A stretch of 64,000 nt of DNA from Flammeovirga sp. SJP92 (GTDB lineage: Bacteria; Bacteroidota; Bacteroidia; Cytophagales; Flammeovirgaceae): assembly GCF_001583495.1 (NCBI RefSeq), contig NZ_LQAQ01000020.1:124001-188000 (forward strand). The letters are read 5' to 3'. This document shows positions 61,685-64,000 of the stretch, in pieces; within the stretch, counting starts at the first letter, position 1, and each line of letters begins with the position of its first letter. The notes below the pieces were generated by a model that was given only the letters and a program-made list of their open reading frames with translations, was not told where the DNA came from and searched no databases. A program made the position numbers and the translations under genes.

Positions 61685-63256
61685 ATGAGAAAAACTATTC
61701 TAGTATTACTCTCGCTAGGAATTGTATTTTGTTCCTATGCTAGTGAAAAACCTGAGAAAAAAACACCCAAGAAACCTAATATCGTCATTTTATGGGGAGA
61801 CGACATAGGACAATTCAATCTATCATTTTGGAACCGTGGTCAAATGGGATATATGACACCCAATATTGACCGAATTGCGGAAGAGGGAATTGCTTTTACA
61901 GACTATTATGGAGAGCAATCTTGTACTGCCGGTCGTTCTTCTTTTCTGACAGGGCAAAACCCGATTCGCTCTGGCCTTTCAAAAGTTGGTTTACCTGGTG
62001 CAAATGCAGGTTTTAGACCTGAACATCCTTCTATGGCTTGGTTATTAAAGCGAGAAGGATATGCTACTGCACAGTTTGGAAAAAACCACTTTGGCGACCG
62101 TGACGAGATGTTGCCTACCAATCATGGTTTTGATGAATTCTTCGGCAACTTATACCACTTAAATGCAGAGGAAGAACCTGAACACCCTGATTATCCTCAA
62201 GACGAATGGTTTAAAGACAAATTTGGTCCAAGAGGTGTAATCCACTCTTACGCCGACGGTAGAGTTACAGATACAGGCCCATTGACTAAGAAAAGAATGG
62301 AAACGGTGGATAGAGAAATCACGGAAAGAGCAATTGAATGGGTTGGCGAAAAAGCGAAAGAAGATGCTCCTTTCTTTTTGTGGTACAATACCGTTGGGAT
62401 GCACTTCCCTACTTACAGAGCGGATGATATTAAAGGTATTTCTGGTCAAGGTGGTGATTCTTTTTATGCCGATGTAATGGTAGATCATGATCGAAATATT
62501 GGAAAGATCTTAGCAAAATTGGAGGAATTAGGTGTGATGGAAAATACCATCATTATGTATTCTACAGACAATGGTCCGCATTATAATGAATGGCCTGACG
62601 GTGCAGTTACTCCTTACAGGTCAGAAAAAAATACCAACTGGGAAGGTGCCTATAGAGTGCCTTGTCATGTGATGTGGAAAGGTACTATTCCTGAAGGGAA
62701 AATACTTACTGGTATCGTTTCTCATCAAGATTGGTTGCCGACGGTAATGGCTGCTGTTGGAGTGACGGATATCAAAGCTCAATTAGAAAAAGGAGTAGAT
62801 TATGCCAATCGAAAAGTACAAACTACAATAGATGGCTTCAATATGCTTCCTTATTTCAAAGGAGAAGCCAAAGAAAGTCCTAGGCGTAACTTTATTTATA
62901 CGTCTGATGATGGTGATGTAACGGCAGTCAGAATGGACGATTGGAAAGTAGTATTTATGGAACAAAGAGCACGTACAATGCAAGTATGGGCTGAACCATT
63001 TGTACCACTTCGACTACCAAAAATCTTTAATATCAGAAGAGACCCTTATGAAAGAGCTGACACTGACTCCAACTCTTATTGGGCTTGGCTGGCAAAACGT
63101 GCCCCTTATATCTACAAGGCAGGTGCTACGGTAGGAGAATTTATCCAATCGCTTTATAAATATCCTCAAATAGAAAAAATTGATTCTTTCTCCATTGATG
63201 GTGCTATGGACGATTTTAAAAGATGGAATGAAGAAAGATTGAAATCGAAGCAGTAA
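61685..63256 (+). CDS. Secreted arylsulfatase B (formylglycine-type)
   Basis: Paralogue of arylsulfatase A near 6 kb, the same length from the chosen start and alignable without gaps. The start at 61685 (MRKTILVLLSLGIVF) gives a clean signal peptide; an ATG at 61670 (MKTLIMRK) is also possible. The formylglycine Cys80 lies in CTAGR, as in copy A. ILWGDDIGQF, KNHFGDRDE, NTVGMHFPTY and STDNGPHYNEW are kept. Third-codon positions differ a lot between copies, so the duplication is not very recent or copies evolve under different codon pressure; copy B uses fewer C-ending codons. Upstream is the divergent deacetylase operon. Confidence 0.93.
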   Translation: MRKTILVLLSLGIVFCSYASEKPEKKTPKKPNIVILWGDDIGQFNLSFWNRGQMGYMTPNIDRIAEEGIAFTDYYGEQSCTAGRSSFLTGQNPIRSGLSKVGLPGANAGFRPEHPSMAWLLKREGYATAQFGKNHFGDRDEMLPTNHGFDEFFGNLYHLNAEEEPEHPDYPQDEWFKDKFGPRGVIHSYADGRVTDTGPLTKKRMETVDREITERAIEWVGEKAKEDAPFFLWYNTVGMHFPTYRADDIKGISGQGGDSFYADVMVDHDRNIGKILAKLEELGVMENTIIMYSTDNGPHYNEWPDGAVTPYRSEKNTNWEGAYRVPCHVMWKGTIPEGKILTGIVSHQDWLPTVMAAVGVTDIKAQLEKGVDYANRKVQTTIDGFNMLPYFKGEAKESPRRNFIYTSDDGDVTAVRMDDWKVVFMEQRARTMQVWAEPFVPLRLPKIFNIRRDPYERADTDSNSYWAWLAKRAPYIYKAGATVGEFIQSLYKYPQIEKIDSFSIDGAMDDFKRWNEERLKSKQ

Positions 63257-63308
63257 TACTGCATTTTAAGTAATTATACTTTTAAAAATGGGAAATGTTA
63301 GATTATTA

Positions 63309-63389
63309 TTTTTTTGACTAATCAAGGCAGAATTGAAGAGCATAGCATATGCTACGTAATGAAATTCTAACGCAGAGTAGTCAAAAAAA
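63309..63389. repeat. 80-base imperfect inverted repeat
   Basis: The left arm begins TTTTTTTGACTAATC (63309 onward) and the right arm ends GAGTAGTCAAAAAAA (about 63375-63389). The centre is the palindrome AGCATATGCT (63344-63353). Pairing is interrupted between the ends and the centre (AGAATT near 63330 with AATTCT near 63363). It could form a long cruciform or a hairpin RNA. There is no open frame. Weak outer homology continues beyond the ends. It is one copy only within this window and could be a small dispersed intergenic element. Confidence 0.6.
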
Positions 63390-63496
63390 AGAAAGTCTAA
63401 AACTTCCGATTTTGATTGTATAACTGCATAGTATTAACTTGCGGCTTCATTTGGCATTAGGTCAGATGAAGCCTTTTTATTAATTCAAATATCCCC

Positions 63497-64000
63497 ATGC
63501 AGAAGGAACAATTTTTATATACCATCAAATACAATTCAAATGAGATCTCCATGTGTGAGCTTGAAACAAAAATCCTTTTTGATCAAGCACTCCAAGGCAA
63601 TCATTTCTTCTCTGATGTAAAAATTGAACCGGACAGCAGTGCTTTTATCAAGAAAAGAATTGATATTCTCTTTGCTACTGAAAATTATGATGAACTCCTT
63701 GAAAATATTAAGGCGAAAGATATATGTGCTGAAGGCTTCAAATTGGAATATGAAAAACTGAAAGGAGATGAAATTGGCTATAAACCCCGTCTGAATAAAC
63801 TTCGCGATATTGGTTATATCATCACCGGAGAGCCTGATTATTACAATCCCACGGTCACTTATGCTTTATGCAATTATGAAGACGTTTGGTATTTTGGAGA
63901 ATCGATCCGTGATGACGCTGAATGGCAAAAACATAATGACAAACCCTGTTCTTTCAGTAATTCATTGAGTATGAATACGGCCAAAACATTGGTCAATATC
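63497..64000 (+). CDS. TRM11-like RNA methyltransferase, N-terminal part (truncated by window edge)
   Basis: 168 residues are visible from ATG 63497 (MQKEQFLYTIKYNSNEISMC); the frame stays open to the window end. The pattern CELETKILF, SSAFIKKRIDILF, and later SNSLSMNTAKTLVNI matches the N-terminal part of TRM11/UPF0020-type SAM-dependent RNA methylases, which ends at SxxMxxxxAxxLVNI before the catalytic NPPY region. The methylase domain itself lies outside the window. It probably modifies tRNA or rRNA. The match is by eye. Confidence 0.6.
   Translation, partial: MQKEQFLYTIKYNSNEISMCELETKILFDQALQGNHFFSDVKIEPDSSAFIKKRIDILFATENYDELLENIKAKDICAEGFKLEYEKLKGDEIGYKPRLNKLRDIGYIITGEPDYYNPTVTYALCNYEDVWYFGESIRDDAEWQKHNDKPCSFSNSLSMNTAKTLVNI

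Noticed and set aside
1-64000. CRISPR arrays, insertion sequences, prophage, toxin-antitoxin or restriction systems
   Set aside because: No spaced direct repeats, transposase, integrase or known defence genes were seen. The HNH-AP2 gene is the only element with a mobile-type domain.

Overview
The window looks like chromosomal DNA of a marine, gliding Bacteroidota bacterium, most likely Cytophagales and close to Flammeovirga. This rests on several things: AT-rich DNA; several starts preceded by the Bacteroidota -7 box TAnnTTTG; a GldJ-type gliding lipoprotein; a surface protein with a type IX secretion C-terminal domain; OmpA-like proteins of Bacteroidota type; a CcmF-type haem lyase; and two marine-type arylsulfatases. 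The genus is inference. I saw no rRNA, insertion sequence, phage or CRISPR array. Most of the window is core housekeeping DNA with a few unusual accessory genes.

Layout. 1-4.9 kb: an SDR/ureohydrolase operon behind a structured leader, a membrane-bound sigma54-activator-like regulator whose ATPase is degenerate, and an HNH-AP2 protein that lacks the HNH catalytic pair. 4.9-9.4 kb: secreted HAD phosphatase, arylsulfatase A, AraC regulator, HAD hydrolase. 9.5-14 kb: cyclophilin, a large PAS/GAF receptor without an output domain, thymidine kinase. 14.1-19.7 kb: miaA followed by four signalling genes (PAS histidine kinase, lone receiver, receiver-PAS-kinase, receiver-CRP), very tightly spaced. 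20-31 kb: recQ, M3 peptidase, nadK with a CBS protein, an alpha/beta hydrolase, a DUF885-like pseudopeptidase and an isochorismate synthase. 31-35.5 kb: secreted peroxiredoxin-like protein, murA with Asp in place of the fosfomycin-target Cys, glgX. 35.7-44.1 kb: a T9SS cargo protein, two divergent OmpA paralogues, a PP2C-pseudophosphatase/LysM membrane protein, ccmF and a small unknown protein. 44.2-49.4 kb: VWA protein, tRNA-Ser and tRNA-Pro, then diacylglycerol-kinase-like, PAP2 and LTA-synthase-like genes that suggest envelope glycerolipid turnover. 49.5-59.8 kb: mfd, gldJ, tex, purine nucleoside phosphorylase, a two-domain UspA protein and terC. 59.8-64 kb: a lipoprotein/polysaccharide deacetylase pair divergent from arylsulfatase B, an 80-bp imperfect inverted repeat, and the start of a TRM11-like RNA methyltransferase.

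The most interesting items are three proteins that keep a fold but have lost its catalytic residues (the sigma54-activator-like regulator, the PP2C-LysM protein and the DUF885-like protein); a fourth, the HNH-AP2 protein, shows the same pattern. Also notable are a recurring promoter-like module in which a -7 box is followed three bases later by TAGTACTT, and the structured leader upstream of the ureohydrolase.
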